Of a stretch of 64,000 bases of DNA, positions 12,061-25,330 are shown one piece after another (position 1 is the stretch's first letter; every line of letters starts with the position of its first letter). This DNA is from Homarus americanus (taxonomy: Eukaryota; Arthropoda; Malacostraca; Decapoda; Nephropidae), in assembly GCF_018991925.1 (NCBI RefSeq), contig NW_024711950.1, forward strand, positions 309,204-373,203, in the 5' to 3' direction. The position numbers and the translations under genes are program-made. The notes under the pieces are model-generated. The model worked only from the letters and a program-made list of their open reading frames with translations, was not told the origin of the DNA and ran no database searches.

Positions 12061-12132
12061 GTCCTGGTGGCCCAGAGGGAGCGTTCCCCGGTCACAATTA
12101 TAAGATCGTGGCTTCAAATCCGGGTGGGGTGA
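12061..12132 (+). pseudogene. tRNA-like core of class I length, copy 3
   Basis: GTCCTGGTGGCCCAGAGGG leads into CACAATTATAAGATCGTGG, with B box CTTCAAATC (first base changed). The preceding spacer has TGATCACCTAAGTGGCC, shared with the copies at 7.9 and 47.4 kb. This supports a common lineage across monomer boundaries. Confidence 0.6.
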
Positions 12133-12240
12133 GGCGTTGATTATATGTAGAAGCCTGCGTGCTTTATTGGGCTAATGAAATATTTATGTGGATCTTGTGT
12201 TTCAGGCAGTTTGGTAAAACGTTATCTGACCACCTCGTGA

Positions 12241-13915
12241 TGCGGGTAGTCCCCATTAGAGGTTCACGGCGCCATAAGTTCGTTGAACAGGCTTTGTGTG
12301 AAATATAACAGAGTTTACGACTGCTTTAAGTATCCTGGTGGTCCAGAGGTAGCATTCCCCGGTCACAGTTGTTGGCTCCTGGGCCGTCGGTTCTAATCCT
12401 GGCGGGGTGAGGTGTTGATTGTATGTAGAAGTCAGCGTGCTTTATTGGGCTAATGAAATATATATGATCCTCGTGTTTCGATGCCGGATTAGGTAAAACG
12501 TTACTCTGACCACCTATGAGATACGGGTAATCCCCATTAGAGGTTTTTGGTGCCATAAGCTTGTTGAACAGGCTTTGAGTGAAATATAACAGAGTCTAGA
12601 ACTGCTTTAGTATCTTGGTGGTCCAGAGGTAGCGTTCCCCAGTCACATCACGGGCTCGTGGGCCGTGGGTTGGAATCCTGTAGGGGTTAGGTGTTGATTG
12701 TATGTAGAAGTCCGCGTGCTTTATTGGGCTAATGAAATATATATGGATCCTCGTGTTTCGAAGCCAGATTTTGTAAAACATTACTCTGACCACCTACGTG
12801 ATACAGTGGGAGTCCCATTGAGGTTCACGGCTCCATAAGCTCGTTGAACAGGTTTTGTGTGAAATATAACAGAGTCTAGAACTGCTTTTAGTATCCTGGT
12901 GGTCCAGAGGTAGCGTTCCGCAGTCACAGACATGGGCTCGTGGGCCGTGGGTTCGAATCCTGGCGGGGTGAGATGTTGATTGTATGTAGAAGTCTGCGTG
13001 CTTTATTGGGCTCATGAAATATATATGGATCCTTGTGTTTCGAAGCCGGATTTGGTAAAACATTACTCTGACCACCTACGTGATGCGGGTAGTCCCCATT
13101 AGAGGTTTACGGCGCCATAAGTTCGTTGAACAGGCTTTGTGTGAAATATAACAGAGTTTACGACTGCTTGCAAGTATCCTGGTGGTCCCGGTCACAGTTG
13201 TTGGCTCGTGGGCCGTCGGTTCTAATCTTGGCGGGGTGAGGTGTTGATTGTATGTAGAAGTCCGCGTGCTTTATTGGGCTAATGAAATATATATGGATCC
13301 TCGTGTTTCGAAGCAGGATTTGATAAAACGTCACTCTGACCACCTAAGTGATACGGGTAGTCCCGATTAGAGGTTCACGGCTCCATAAGCTCGTTGAACA
13401 GGCTTTGTGTGAAATATACAAGATTCTAGGACTGCTTTTAGTATTCTGGTGGTCCAGAGGTAGCGTTCCCCGTTAACAGTCATGGGCTCGTGGGCCGTGG
13501 GTTCGAATCCTGGCGGGGTAAGGTGTTGATTGTATGTAGAAGTTCGCTTGCTTTATTGGGCTAATGAAATATATATGGATCCTCGTGTTTCGAATCCGGA
13601 TTTGATAAAATGTTACTCTGACCACCTACGAGATACGGGGAGTCCCCATAAGAGGTTCATGGCGCCATAAGCTCGTTGAACAGGCTTTGATTGAAATATA
13701 ACAGAGTCTAGGACTGCTTTTAGTATCCTGGTGGTCCAGAGGTAGCAGTCCCCGGTCACAGTCATGGGCTCGTGGGCCGTGGGTTCGAATCTTTTCGGAG
13801 TGAGGTGTTGATTGTATGTAGAAGTCCGCGTGGTTTATTGGGCTAATGAAATATATATGGATCCTCGTGTTTCGAAACAGGATTTGGTAAAACGTTACTC
13901 TGACCACCTACGTGA
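12241..13915 (+). repeat. Multi-monomer block A, copy at 12.2 kb
   Basis: This copy aligns with 4691-6375 through the same order of subfamilies. It has small private indels (CTGCTTTAG near 12601, ATACAGTGGGAGTCCC near 12801). A 14-bp loss at about 13189 removes most of one A box and the start of the core (GGTGGTCCCGGTCACAG). Confidence 0.75.
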
Positions 13916-14569
13916 TACGGGTAGTCCCCATTAGAAGTTCACTGCGCCATAAGATCGTTGAACAGGCTTTGTGTGAAATATAACAGAGTCTAGGACTGCT
14001 ATTAGTTTCCTGGAGGTCCAGAGGTAGCGTTCCCCGTCCACAGTCATGGGCTCGTGGGCCGTGGGTTTGAATCCTGGCGGGGTGAGGTGTTGATTGTATG
14101 TAGAAGTCCGCATGCTTTATTGGACTAATGAAATATATATGGATACTTGTGTTTCGAAGCCGTATTTGGTAAAACGTTACTCAGACCACCTACGTGATAC
14201 GGGTAGTCCCCATTAGAATGTTCACGGCGCCATAAGCTCGTTGAACAGGCTTTGTGTGAAATATAACAGAGTCTAGGACTGCTTTTAGTATCCCGGTGGT
14301 CCAGAGGTAGCGTTCCCCGTTAACAGTCATGGGCTCGTGGGCCGTGGGTTCGAATCCTGGCGTGGTGAGGTGTTGATTGTATGTAGAAGTTCGCTTGCTT
14401 TATTGGGCTAATGAAATATATAAGGATCCTCGTGTTTCGAATCCGGATTTGGTAAAATGTTACTCTTACCACCTACAAGATCTACGGGTAGCCCATTAGA
14501 GTTTCTCGGCCATAAGCTCGTTGAACAGGCTTTGTGTGAAATATAATAGAGTCTAGCACTGCTTTTATT

Positions 14570-14641
14570 GTCCTAGTGGCCCAGTGGTAGCATTCCCCGG
14601 TCACAATTATAAGATCGTGGGTTCAAATCCTGGTGGGGTGA
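14570..14641 (+). pseudogene. tRNA-like core of class I length (rare subfamily), gap edge
   Basis: The A box TGGCCCAGTGG and the B box GTTCAAATC both fit consensus, 44 bp apart start to start, against 51 in the major family. The region from the anticodon arm to the T arm is 22 nt, exactly that of a normal class I tRNA. GTCCTAG can pair with GTGGGGT at six of seven positions, including an A-U in place of the usual G-C at position 6-67. The anticodon stem does not pair. This is the most tRNA-like promoter in the window. The monomer is cut by the gap. Confidence 0.65.
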
Positions 14642-14671
14642 GGTGTTGATTATATGTAGAAGTAAGCGTGC

Positions 14672-14771
14672 NNNNNNNNNNNNNNNNNNNNNNNNNNNNN
14701 NNNNNNNNNNNNNNNNNNNNNNNNNNNNNNNNNNNNNNNNNNNNNNNNNNNNNNNNNNNNNNNNNNNNNNN
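14672..14771. other. Assembly gap of exactly 100 N
   Basis: The run of N is exactly 100 bases, the usual placeholder for a gap of unknown size. On its left is a rare divergent monomer; on its right the sequence resumes inside the core of a different subfamily. The join is therefore not in register with one monomer, and the true distance is unknown. Confidence 0.99.
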
Positions 14772-17700
14772 TCACAGTTGTTGGCTCGTGGGCCGTCGGT
14801 TCTAATCTTGGCGGGGTGAGGTGTTGATTGTATGTAGAAGTCCGCGTGCTTTATTGGGCTAATGAAATATATATGGATCCTCGTGTTTCGAAGCAGGATT
14901 TGATAAAACGTCACTCTGACCACCTAAGTGATACGGGTAGTCCCGATTAGAGGTTCACGGCTCCATAAGCTCGTTGAACAGGCTTTGTGTGAAATATACA
15001 AGATTCTAGGACTGCTTTTAGTATTCTGGTGGTCCAGAGGTAGCGTTCCCCGTTAACAGTCATGGGCTCGTGGGCCGTGGGTTCGAATCCTGGCGGGGTA
15101 AGGTGTTGATTGTATGTAGAAGTTCGCTTGCTTTATTGGGCTAATGAAATATATATGGATCCTCGTGTTTCGAATCCGGATTTGGTAAAATGTTACTCTG
15201 ACCACCTACGAGATACGGGGAGTCCCCATTAGAGGTTCATGGCGCCATAAGCTCGTTGAACAGGCTTTGATTGAAATATAACAGAGGCTAGGACTGCTTT
15301 TAGTATCCTCGTGGTCCAGAGGTAGCAGTCCCCGGTCACAGTCATGGGCTCGTGGGCCGTGGGTTCGAATCCTTTCGGAGTGAGGTGTTGATTGTACGTA
15401 GAAGATCGCGTGGTTTATTGGGCTAATGAAATATATATGGATACTCGTGTTTCGAAGCAGGATTTGGTAAAACGTCACTCTGACCACCTAAGTGATACAG
15501 GTAGTCCCCATTAGAGGTTCACGGCGCCATAAGATCGTTGAACAGGCTTTGCGTGAAATATAACAGAGTCTAGGACTGCTTTTAGTATCCTGGTGGTCCA
15601 GAGGTAGCGTTCCCCGTTAACAGTCATGGGCTCGTGGGCCGTGGGTTTGAATCATGGCGGGGTGAGGTGTTGATTGTATGTAGAAGTCCGCATGCTTTAT
15701 TGGGCTAATGAAATATATATGGATACTTGTGTTTCGAAGCCGTATTTGGTAAAACGTTACTCAGACCACCTACGTGATACGGGTAGTCCCCATTAGAATG
15801 TTCACGGCGCCATAAGCTCGTTGAACAGGCTTTGTGTGAAATATAACAGAGTCTAGGACTGCTTTTAGTATCCTGGTGGTCCAGAGGTAGCGTTCCCCGT
15901 TAACAATCATGGGCTCGTGTGCCGTGGGTTCGAATCCTGGCGTGGTGAGGTGTTGATTGTATGTAGAAGTTCGCTTGATTTATTGGGCTAATGAAATATA
16001 TAAGGATCCTCGTGTTTCGAATCCGGATTTGGTAAAATATTACTCTTACCACCTACAAGATACGGGTAGCCCCATTAGAGTTTCTCGGCGCCATAAGCTC
16101 GTTGAACATGCTTTGTGTGAAATATAACAGAGTCTAGGACTGCTTTTAGTATCCTTGCAGTCCAGAGGTAGCATTCCCCGGTCACAGTTATGGGCTCGTG
16201 GGCCGTGGGTTCGAATCCTGGAGGGGTGAGGTGTTGATTGTATGTAGAAGTCCGCGTGCTTTATTGGACTAATGAAATATATATGAATCTTCGTGTTTCG
16301 AAGCCGGATTTGGTAAAACGTTACTCTGACCACCTATGAGATACGGGTAGTCCCCATTAGAGGTTCCCGGCGCCATAAGCTCGTTGTACAGGCCTTGTGT
16401 GAAATATAATAGAGTCTAGGACTGCTTTTAGTATCCTGGTGGTCCAGAGGTATCGTTCCCCTTGTCACAGTCATGGGCTCGTGGGCCGTGGGTTCCAATC
16501 CTGGCAGGGTGTGGTGTTGATTGTATGTAGAAGCCTGCGTGCCTTATTGGGCTAATGAAATATTTATGGATCCTTGTGTTTCGAAGCCGGATTTGGTAAA
16601 ACGTTACTCTGACCACCTATGTGATACGGGTAGTCCCCATTAGAGGTTCACGGCGCCATAAGTTCGTTGAACAGGCTTTGTGTGAAATATAACAGAGTTT
16701 ACGACTGCTTTAAGTATCCTGGTGGTCCAGAGGTAGCATTCCCCGGTCACAGTTGTTGGCTCGTGGGCCGTCGGTTCTAATCCTGGCGGGGTGAGGTGTT
16801 GATTGTATGTAGAAGTCAGCGTGCTTTATTGGGCTAATGAAATATATATGATCCTCGTGTTTCGATGCCGGATTTGGTAAAATCTTACTCTGACCACCTA
16901 CGTGATACGGGTAGTCCCCATTAGAGGTTCACGGCGCCATAAGTTCGTTGAACAGCCTTTGTGTGAAATATAACAGAGTTTACGACTGCTTTAATTATCC
17001 TGGTGGTCCAGAGGTAGCATTCCCCGGTCACAGTTGTGGGCTCGTGGGCCGTGGGTTCGAATCCTGGCGGGGTGAGGTGTTGATTGTATATAGAAGTCCG
17101 CGTGCTGTATTGGACTAATGAAATATATATGGATCTTCGTGTTTCGAAGCCGGATTTGGTAAAACGTTACTCTGACCACCTATGAGATACGGGTAGTCCC
17201 CATTAGAGGTTTTTGGCGCCATAAGCTTGTTGAACAGGCTTTGAGTGAAATATAACAGAGTCTAGAACTGCTTTTAGTATCTTGGTGGTCCAGAGGTAGC
17301 GTTCCCCAGTCACATCATGGGCTCGTGGGCCGTGGGTTGGAATCCTGTAGGGGTTAGGTGTTGATTGTATGTAGAAGTCCGCGTGCTTTATTGGGCTAAT
17401 GAAATATATATGGATCCTCGTGTTTCGAAGCCAGATTTTGTAAAACGTTACTCTGACCACCTACGTGATACAGGTAGTCCCCATTAGAGGTTCACGGCTC
17501 CATAAGCTCGTTGAACAGGTTTTGTGTGAAATATAACAGAGTCTAGAACTGCTTTTAGTATCCTGGTGGTCCAGAGGTAGCGTTCCGCAGTCACAGACAT
17601 GGGCTCGTGGGCCGTGGGTTCGAATCCTGGCGGGGTGAGATGTTGATTGTATGTAGAAGTCTGCGTGCTTTATTGGGCTCATGAAATATATATGGATCCT

Positions 17701-18088
17701 TGTGTTTCGAAGCCGGATTTGGTAAAACATTACTCTGACCACCTACGTGATGCGGGTAGTCCCCATTAGAGGTTTACGGCGCCATAAGTTCGTTGAACAG
17801 GCTTTGTGTGAAATATAACAGAGTTACTACTGCTTTAGTATCTGGTCCAGAGGTAGCATTCTGTCAACAGTTGTTGGCTCGTGGGCCGTGGGTTCTAATC
17901 TTGGCGGGGTGAGGTGTTGATTGTATGTAGAAGTCCGTGTTTATTGGGCTATATATATCCCTGTTTTTAAAAGGATTCAACGTCACTCTGACCACCTAAG
18001 TGATACGGGTAGTCCCGATTAGAGGTTCACGGCTCCATAAGCTCATTGAACAGGCTTTGTGTGAAATATACCAGATTCTAGGACTGCT
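14772..18088 (+). repeat. Large duplicate of 5657-9238, starting at the gap edge
   Basis: From the first base after the N run, this stretch follows 5657-9238 monomer by monomer. The offset is 9115 bp at first and 8863 bp further on. Very specific variants are shared: GAGGCTAGG with CCTCGTGG (6171 and 15293), AGGTATCGTTCC (7600 and 16450), and CTCATTGAAC with ATACCAGATTC (about 9200 and 18050). In the left copy, 6785-7850 is indel-rich and about one monomer shorter, whereas here it is clean. The reverse holds at 17821-17985. This pattern fits haplotype or repeat mis-assembly at least as well as a real segmental duplication. Confidence 0.75.
17821..17985 (+). other. Indel-rich patch
   Basis: A monomer is shortened by many small losses (GAGTTACTACTGCTTTAG, CTATATATATCCCTG, TTTTTAAAAGGATTCAACG). 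The duplicate at 8.95-9.15 kb is intact over the same stretch. Confidence 0.6.
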
Positions 18089-21000
18089 TATAATATCCTG
18101 GTGGTCTAGAGGTAGCGTTCCCCGTTCACAGTCATGGGCTCGTGGGCCGTGGGTTGGAATCCTAGCGGGGTGAGGTGTTGATTGTATTTAGAAGTCCGCG
18201 TGCTTTATTGGGTTAATGAAATATATATGGATCCTCGTGTTTCGAAGCCGTATTTGGTAAAACGTTACTCTGACCACCTACGTGATACGGGTAGTCCCGA
18301 TCAGAGGTTCACGGCTCCATAAGCTCGTTGAACAGTCTTTGTGTGAAATTTAACAGAGTCTAGGACTCCTTTTAGTATCCTGGTGGTCCAGAGGTAGCGT
18401 TCCCCGGTCACAGTCATGGGTTCGTGGGCAGCGTGTTCCAATCCTGGCGGGGTGAGGTGTTGATTGTATGTAGAAGTCTGCGTCCATTATTGGGCTAGTG
18501 AAATATATATGGATCCTCTTGTTTCGAAGCCAGATTTGTAAAACGTTACTCTGACCACCTACGTCATACGGGTAGCCCCATTAGAGGTTCGCGGCACCAT
18601 AAGCTCGATGAACAGACTTTGTGTGAAATTTAACAGAGTCTAGGACTGCTCTTAGTATCCTGGTGGTCCAGAGGTAGCGTTCCCCGTGTCACAGTCATGG
18701 GCTCATGGGCCGTGGGTTCCAATCCTGGCGGGGCGAGGTGTTGATTGTATGTAGAAATCTGCGTGCTTTATTGGACTAATGAAATATTTATGGATCCTTG
18801 TGTTTCGAAGCTGGATTCGGTAAAACGTTACTCTGACCAAATAAGTGATACGGGTAGTCCCCATTAGAGGTTCACGGCGCCATAAGTTCGTTGAACAGGC
18901 TTTGTGTGAAATATAACAGAGTCTAGGACTGCTTTTAGTATCCTGGTGGTCCAGAGGCAGCATTCCCCGGTCACAATTGTTGGCTCGTGGGACGTCGGTT
19001 CCAATCCTGGCGGGGTGAGGTGTTGATTGTATGTAGAAGTCTGCGTGCTTTATTGGGTTAATGAAATATATATGGATCCTTGTGTTTCGAAGCCGGATTT
19101 GGTAAAACGTTACTCTGACCACCTAGTTGATACGGGTAGTCCCCATTTGAATGTTCACGGCGCCATAAGCTCGTTGAACAGGCTTTGTGTGAAATATAAC
19201 AGAGTCTACGACTGCTTTTAGTATCCTGGTGGTCCAGAGGTAGCATCCCTAGTCACAGTCATGGGCTCGTGCGCCGTGGGTTCGAATACTGGTGGGGTGA
19301 GGTGTTGATTGTATGTAGAAGTCCGCGTGCTTTATTGGGCTAATGAAATATATATGGATACTCGTATTTCGAATCCGGATTTGGTAAAATGTTACTCTGA
19401 CCACCTAGTTGATACCGGTAGTCCCCATTAGAGATTCACGGCGCCATAAGCTCGTTGAACAGGCTTTGAGTGAAATATAACAGAGTCTACGACTGCTTTT
19501 AGTATCCGGGTGGTCCAGAGGTAGCAGTCCCCGGTCACAATTGTTGGCTCGTGGGCCGTCGGTTCCAATCCTGGCGGGGTGAGGTGTTGATTGTATGTAG
19601 AAGTCTGCGTGCTTTATTGGGCTAATGAAATATATATGGATCCTTGTGTTTCGAAGCCGGATTTGGTAAAACGTTACTCTGACCACCTACGAGATACGGG
19701 TAGTCCCCATTAGAGGTTCACGGCACCATAAGTTCGTTGAACAGGCTTTATGTCTAATATAACAGAGTTTAGGACTGCTTTTAGTATCCTGGTGGTCCAG
19801 AGGCAGCATTCCCCGGTCACAATTGTTGGCTCGTGGGCCGTGGTTTCGAATCCTTTCGGCGTGAGGTGTTTATTGTATGTAGAAGTCCGCGTGGTTTATT
19901 GGGCTAATGAAATATATATGGATCCTCGTGTTTCGAAGCCGGATTTGGTAAAACGTTACTCTGACCACCTACGTGATACAGGTAGTCCCCATTAGAGGTT
20001 CACGGTACCATAAGATCGTTGAACAGGCTTTGTGTGAAATATAACAGAGTCTAGGACTGCTTTTAGTATCGTGGTGGTCCAGAGGTAGCGTTCCCCGTTA
20101 ACAGTCATGGGCTCGTGGGACGTGGGTTCGAATCCTGGCGGGGTGAGGTGTTGATTGTATGTAGAAGTTTGCTTGCTTTATTGTGCTAATGAAATATATA
20201 TGGATCCTCATGTTTCGAATCCGGATTTGGTAAAATGTTACTCTGACCACCTACGAGATACGGGCAGCCCCATTAGAGGTTCATGGCACCATAAGCTCGT
20301 TGAACAGGCTTTGAGTGAAATATAACAGAGTCTACGACTGCTTTTAGTATCCTGGTGGTCCAGAGGTAGCGTCCCCGGTCACAGTCATGGGCTCGTGGGC
20401 CATGGGTTCAAATCTTGGCGGGGTGAGGTGTTGATTGTATGTAGAAGTCCGAGCGCTTTATTGGGCTAATGAAATATATATGGATACTCTTGTTTCGAAT
20501 CCGGATTTGGTAAAACGTTACTCTGACCACCTACGTGATACGGGTAGTCCCCATTAGAGGTTCACGGCGACATAAGCTCGTTGAACAGTCTTTGAGTGAA
20601 ATATAACAGAGTCTAGGACTGCTTTTAGTATCCTGGTGGTCCAGAGGTAGCGTTCCCCGGTCACAGTCATGGGCTCTCGGGCCGTGGGTTCGAATTCTGG
20701 CGGGGTGAGGTGTTCTTTGTATGTAGAAGTCCGCGTGCTTTATTGGGCTAATGAAATATATATGGATCCTTGTGATTCGATGCCGGATTTGGTAAAATGT
20801 TACTCTGACCACCTACGTGATATGGGTAGTCCCCATTAGAGGTTCACGGCGCCATAAGCTCGTTGAACAGGCTTTGTTTGAAATATAATTGAATCTAGGA
20901 CTGCTTTTAGTATCCTGGTGGTCCAGAGGTAGCGTTCCCCGGTCACAGTCATGGGTTCGTGGGCCGTGGGTTCCAATCGTGGTGGGTTGAGGTGTTGATT

Positions 21001-24000
21001 GTATGTAGAAGTCCGCGTGCTTTATTGGACGAATGAAATATATATGGATGCTCGTGTTTCGACGCCGGATTTGGTAAAACGTTACTCTGACTACCTACGA
21101 GATACGGGTAGTCCCCATTAGAGGTTCACGGCGCCATAAGCTTGTTGAACAGGCTTTGAGTGAAATATAACAGAGTCTATGAGTGCTTTTAGTATCTGCG
21201 TGGTCCAGAGGTAGCGTTCCCCATTCACAGTCATGGGCTCGTGGGCCGTGGGTTCGAATCCTGGCGGGGTGCTGTGTTGATTGTATGTAGAAGTCCGCGT
21301 GCTATATTGGGATAATGAAATATATATGGATCCTCGTGTTTCGAAGCCGGATTTGGTAAAACGTTACTCTGACCACCTACGTGATACGGGTAGTCCCCAT
21401 TAGAGGTTCACGGCGCCATAAGCTCGTTGAACATGCTTTGTGTGAATTATAACAGAGTCTAGGACTGCTTTTAGTATCCTGGTGGTCCAGAGGTAGCGTT
21501 CCCCATTCACAGTCATGGGCTCGTGGGCCGTGGGTTCGAATCCTGGCGGGGTGAGATGTTGATTGTATGTAGAAGTCTGCGTGCTTTATTGGGCTCATGA
21601 AATATATATGGATCCTTGTGTTTCGAAGCCGGATTTGGTAAAACATTACTCTGACCACCTACGTGATGCGGGTAGTCCCCATTAGAGGTTTACGGCGCCA
21701 TAAGTTCGTTGAACAGGCTTTGTGTGAAATATAACAGAGTTTACGACTGCTTTAAGTATCCTGGTGGTCCAGAGGTAGCATTCCCCGGTCACAGTTGTTG
21801 GCTCGTGGGCCGTCGGTTCGAATTCTGGCGGGGTGAGGTGTTGATTGTATGTAGAAGTCCGCGTGCTTTATTGCGCTAATGAAATATATATGGATCCTTG
21901 TGTTTCGAAGCCGGATTTAGTAAAACGTTACTCTGACCACCTACGTGATACGGGTAGTCCCCATTAGAATGTTCACGGCGCCATAAGCTCGTTGAACAGG
22001 CTTTGTGTGAAATATAACAGAGTCTAGGACTGCTTATAATATCCTGGTGGTCTAGAGGTAGCGTTCCCCGTTCACAGTCATGGGCTCGTGGGCCGTGGGT
22101 TGGAATCCTAGCGGGGTGAGGTGTTGATTGTATTTAGAAGTCCGCGTGCTTTATTGGGTTAATGAAATATATATGGATCCTCGTGTTTCGAAGCCGTATT
22201 TGGAAAAAACGTTACTCTGACCACCTACGTGATACGGGTAGTCCCGATCAGATGTTCACGGCTCCATAAGCTCGTTGAACAGTCTTTGTGTGAAATTTAA
22301 CAGAGTCTAGGACTCCTTTTAGTATCCTGGTGGTCCAGAGGTAGCGTTCCCCGGTCACAGTCATGGGTTCGTGGGCAGCGTGTTCCAATCCTGGCGGGGT
22401 GAGGTGTTGATTGTATGTAGAAGTCTGCGTCCATTATTGGGCTAGTGAAATATATATGGATCCTCTTGTTTCGAAGCCAGATTTGTAAAACGTTACTCTG
22501 ACCACCTACGTCATACGGGTAGCCCCATTAGAGGTTCGCGGCACCATAAGCTCGATGAACAGACTTTGTGTGAAATTTAACAGAGTCTAGGACTGCTCTT
22601 AGTATCCTGGTGGTCCAGAGGTAGCGTTCCCCGTGTCACAGTCATGGGCTCATGGGCCGTGGGTTCCAATCCTGGCGGGGCGAGGTGTTGATTGTATGTA
22701 GAAGTCTGCGTGCTTTATTGGACTAATGAAATATTTATGGATCCTTGTGTTTCGAAGCTGGATTCGGTAAAACGTTACTCTGACCAAATAAGTGATACGG
22801 GTAATCCCCATTAGAGGTTCACGGCGCCATAAGTTCGTTGAACAGGCTTTGTGTGAAATATAACAGAGTCTAGGACTGCTTTTATTATCCTGGTGGTCCA
22901 GAGGCAGCATTCCCCGGTCACAATTGTTGGCTCGTGGGACGTCGGTTCCAATCCTGGCGGGGTGAGGTGTTGATTGTATGTAGAAGTCTGCGTGCTTTAT
23001 TGGGCTAATGAAATATATATGGATCCTTGTGTTTCGAAGCCGGATTTGGTAAAACGTTACTCTGACCACCTAGTTGATACGGGTAGTCCCCATTTGAATG
23101 TTCACGGCGCCATAAGCTCGTTGAACAGGCTTTGTGTGAAATATAACAGAGTCTACGACTGCTTTTAGTATCCTGGTGGTCCAGAGGTAGCGTCCCTAGT
23201 CACAGTCATGGGCTCGTGCGCCGTGGGTTCGAATACTGGTGGGGTGAGGTGTTGATTGTATGTAGAAGTCCGCGTGCTTTATTGGGCTAATGAAATATAT
23301 ATGGATACTCGTATTTCGAATCCGGATTTGGTAAAATGTTACTCTGACCACCTAGTTGATACCGGTAGTCCCCATTAGAGGTTCACGGCGCCATAAGCTC
23401 GTTGAACATGCTTTGTGTGAATTATAACAGAGTCTAGGACTGCTTTTAGTATCCTGGTGGTCCAGAGGTAGCGTTCCCCATTCACAGTCATGGGCTCGTG
23501 GGCCGTGGGTTCGAATCCTGGCGGGGTGAGATGTTGATTGTATGTAGAAGTCTGCGTGCTTTATTGGGCTCATGAAATATATATGGATCCTTGTGTTTCG
23601 AAGCCGGATTTGGTAAAACATTACTCTGACCACCTACGTGATGCGGGTAGTCCCCATTAGAGGTTTACGGCGCCATAAGTTCGTTGAACAGGCTTTGTGT
23701 GAAATATAACAGAGTTTACGACTGCTTTAAGTATCCTGGTGGTCCAGAGGTAGCATTCCCCGGTCACAGTTGTTGGCTCGTGGGCCGTCGGTTCGAATTC
23801 TGGCGGGGTGAGGTGTTGATTGTATGTAGAAGTCCGCGTGCTTTATTGCGCTAATGAAATATATATGGATCCTTGTGTTTCGAAGCCGGATTTGGTAAAA
23901 CGTTACTCTGACCACCTACGTGATACGGGTAGTCCCCATTAGAATGTTCACGGCGCCATAAGCTCGTTGAACAGGCTTTGTGTGAAATATAACAGAGTCT

Positions 24001-25330
24001 AGGACTGCTTATAATATCCTGGTGGTCTAGAGGTAGCGTTCCTCGTTTACAGTCATGGGCTCGTGGGCCGTGGGTTGGAATCCTAGCGGGGTGAGGTGTT
24101 GATTGTATTTAGAAGTCCGCGTGCTTTATTGGGTTAATGAAATATATATGGATCCTCGTGTTTCGAAGCCGTATTTGGTAAAACGTTACTCTGACCACCT
24201 ACGTGATACGGGTAGTCCCGATCAGAGGTTCACGGCTCCATAAGCTCGTTGAACAGTCTTTGTGTGAAATTTAACAGAGTCTAGGACTCCTTTTAGTATC
24301 CTGGTGGTCCAGAGGTAGCGTTCCCCGGTCACAGTCATGGGTTCGTGTGCAGCGTGTTCCAATCCTGGCGGGGTGAGGTGTTGTTTGTATGTAGAAGTCT
24401 GCGTCCATTATTGGGCTAGTGAAATATATATGGATCCTCTTGTTTCGAAGCCAGATTTGTAAAACGTTACTCTGACCACCTACGTCATACGGGTAGCCCC
24501 ATTAGAGGTTCGCGGCACCATAAGCTCGATGAACAGACTTTTTGTGAAATTTAACAGAGTCTAGGACTGCTCTTAGTATCCTGGTGGTCCAGAGGTAGCG
24601 TTCCCTGTGTCACAGTCATGGGCTCGTGGGCCGTGGGTTCCAATCCTGGTGGGGCGAGGTGTTGATTGTATGTAGAAGTCTGCGTGCTTTATTGGACTAA
24701 TGAAATATTTATGGATCCTTGTGTTTCGAAGCTGGATTCGGTAAAACGTTACTCTGACCTACGTGATACGGGTAGTCCCCATTAGAGGTTCACGGCGCCA
24801 TAAGTTCGTTGAACAGGCTTTGTGTGAAATATAACAGAGTCTAGGACTGCTTTTAGTATCCTGGTGGTCCAGAGGCAGCATTCCCCGGTCACAATTGTTG
24901 GCTCGTGGGCCGTCGGTTCCAATCCTGGCGGGGTGAGGTGTTGATTGTATGTAGAAGTCTGCGTGCTTTATTGGGCTAATGAAATATATATGGATCCTTG
25001 TGTTTCGAAGCCGGATTTGGTAAAACGTTACTCTGACCACCTAGTTGATACGGGTAGTCCCCATTTGAATGTTCACGGCGCCATAAGCTCGTTGAACAGG
25101 CTTTGTGTGAAATATAACAGAGTCTACGACTGCTTTTAGTATCCTGGTGGTCCAGAGGTAGCGTCCCTAGTCACAGTCATGGGCTCGTGCGCCGTGGGTT
25201 CGAATCCTGGCGGGCTGAGGTGTTGATTGTATGTAGAAGTCCGCGTGCTTTATTGGGCTAATGAAATATATATGGATACTCGTGTTTCGAAGCCAGATTT
25301 GTAAAACGTTACTCTGACCACCTACGTCAT
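18086..25330 (+). repeat. Higher-order repeat 1: seven monomers, about 1974 bp
   Basis: Rare markers recur at one or two times 1974 bp. The CTTATAATATCC junction is at 18091, 22037 and 24012. A GATCCTCTTGTTTCG site follows the BamHI positions 18511, 22458 and 24432. A CCATTTGAATGTTCACGG marker recurs near 19144, 23091 and 25061. The 21377-23351 and 23352-25326 stretches are consecutive copies. The segment between about 19.4 and 21.4 kb is a mosaic replacement of one copy. Relatives of the first marker monomer lie near 330 bp in this window. Confidence 0.85.

Larger units (their letters stand above)
1..18087 (+). repeat. Mosaic satellite region with large internal duplications
   Basis: This part mixes at least six monomer subfamilies without one stable higher-order period. 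Multi-monomer blocks recur instead. The block at 4691-6375 reappears at 8333-9842 (in part), at 12241-13915, and to the right of the sequence gap. Two adjacent 564-bp blocks at 3542-4669 are almost identical. Indel-rich patches are concentrated here. No gene is supported in these 18 kb; everything readable aligns to the 282-bp monomer. Confidence 0.85.

Noticed and set aside
18703..19122. Longer minus-strand open frame of 139 codons
   Set aside because: It is two satellite units joined by loss of the usual TAG (CCAAATAAG at about 18836). The same variant recurs at 22650-23069 by higher-order duplication, so recurrence is not evidence of selection.
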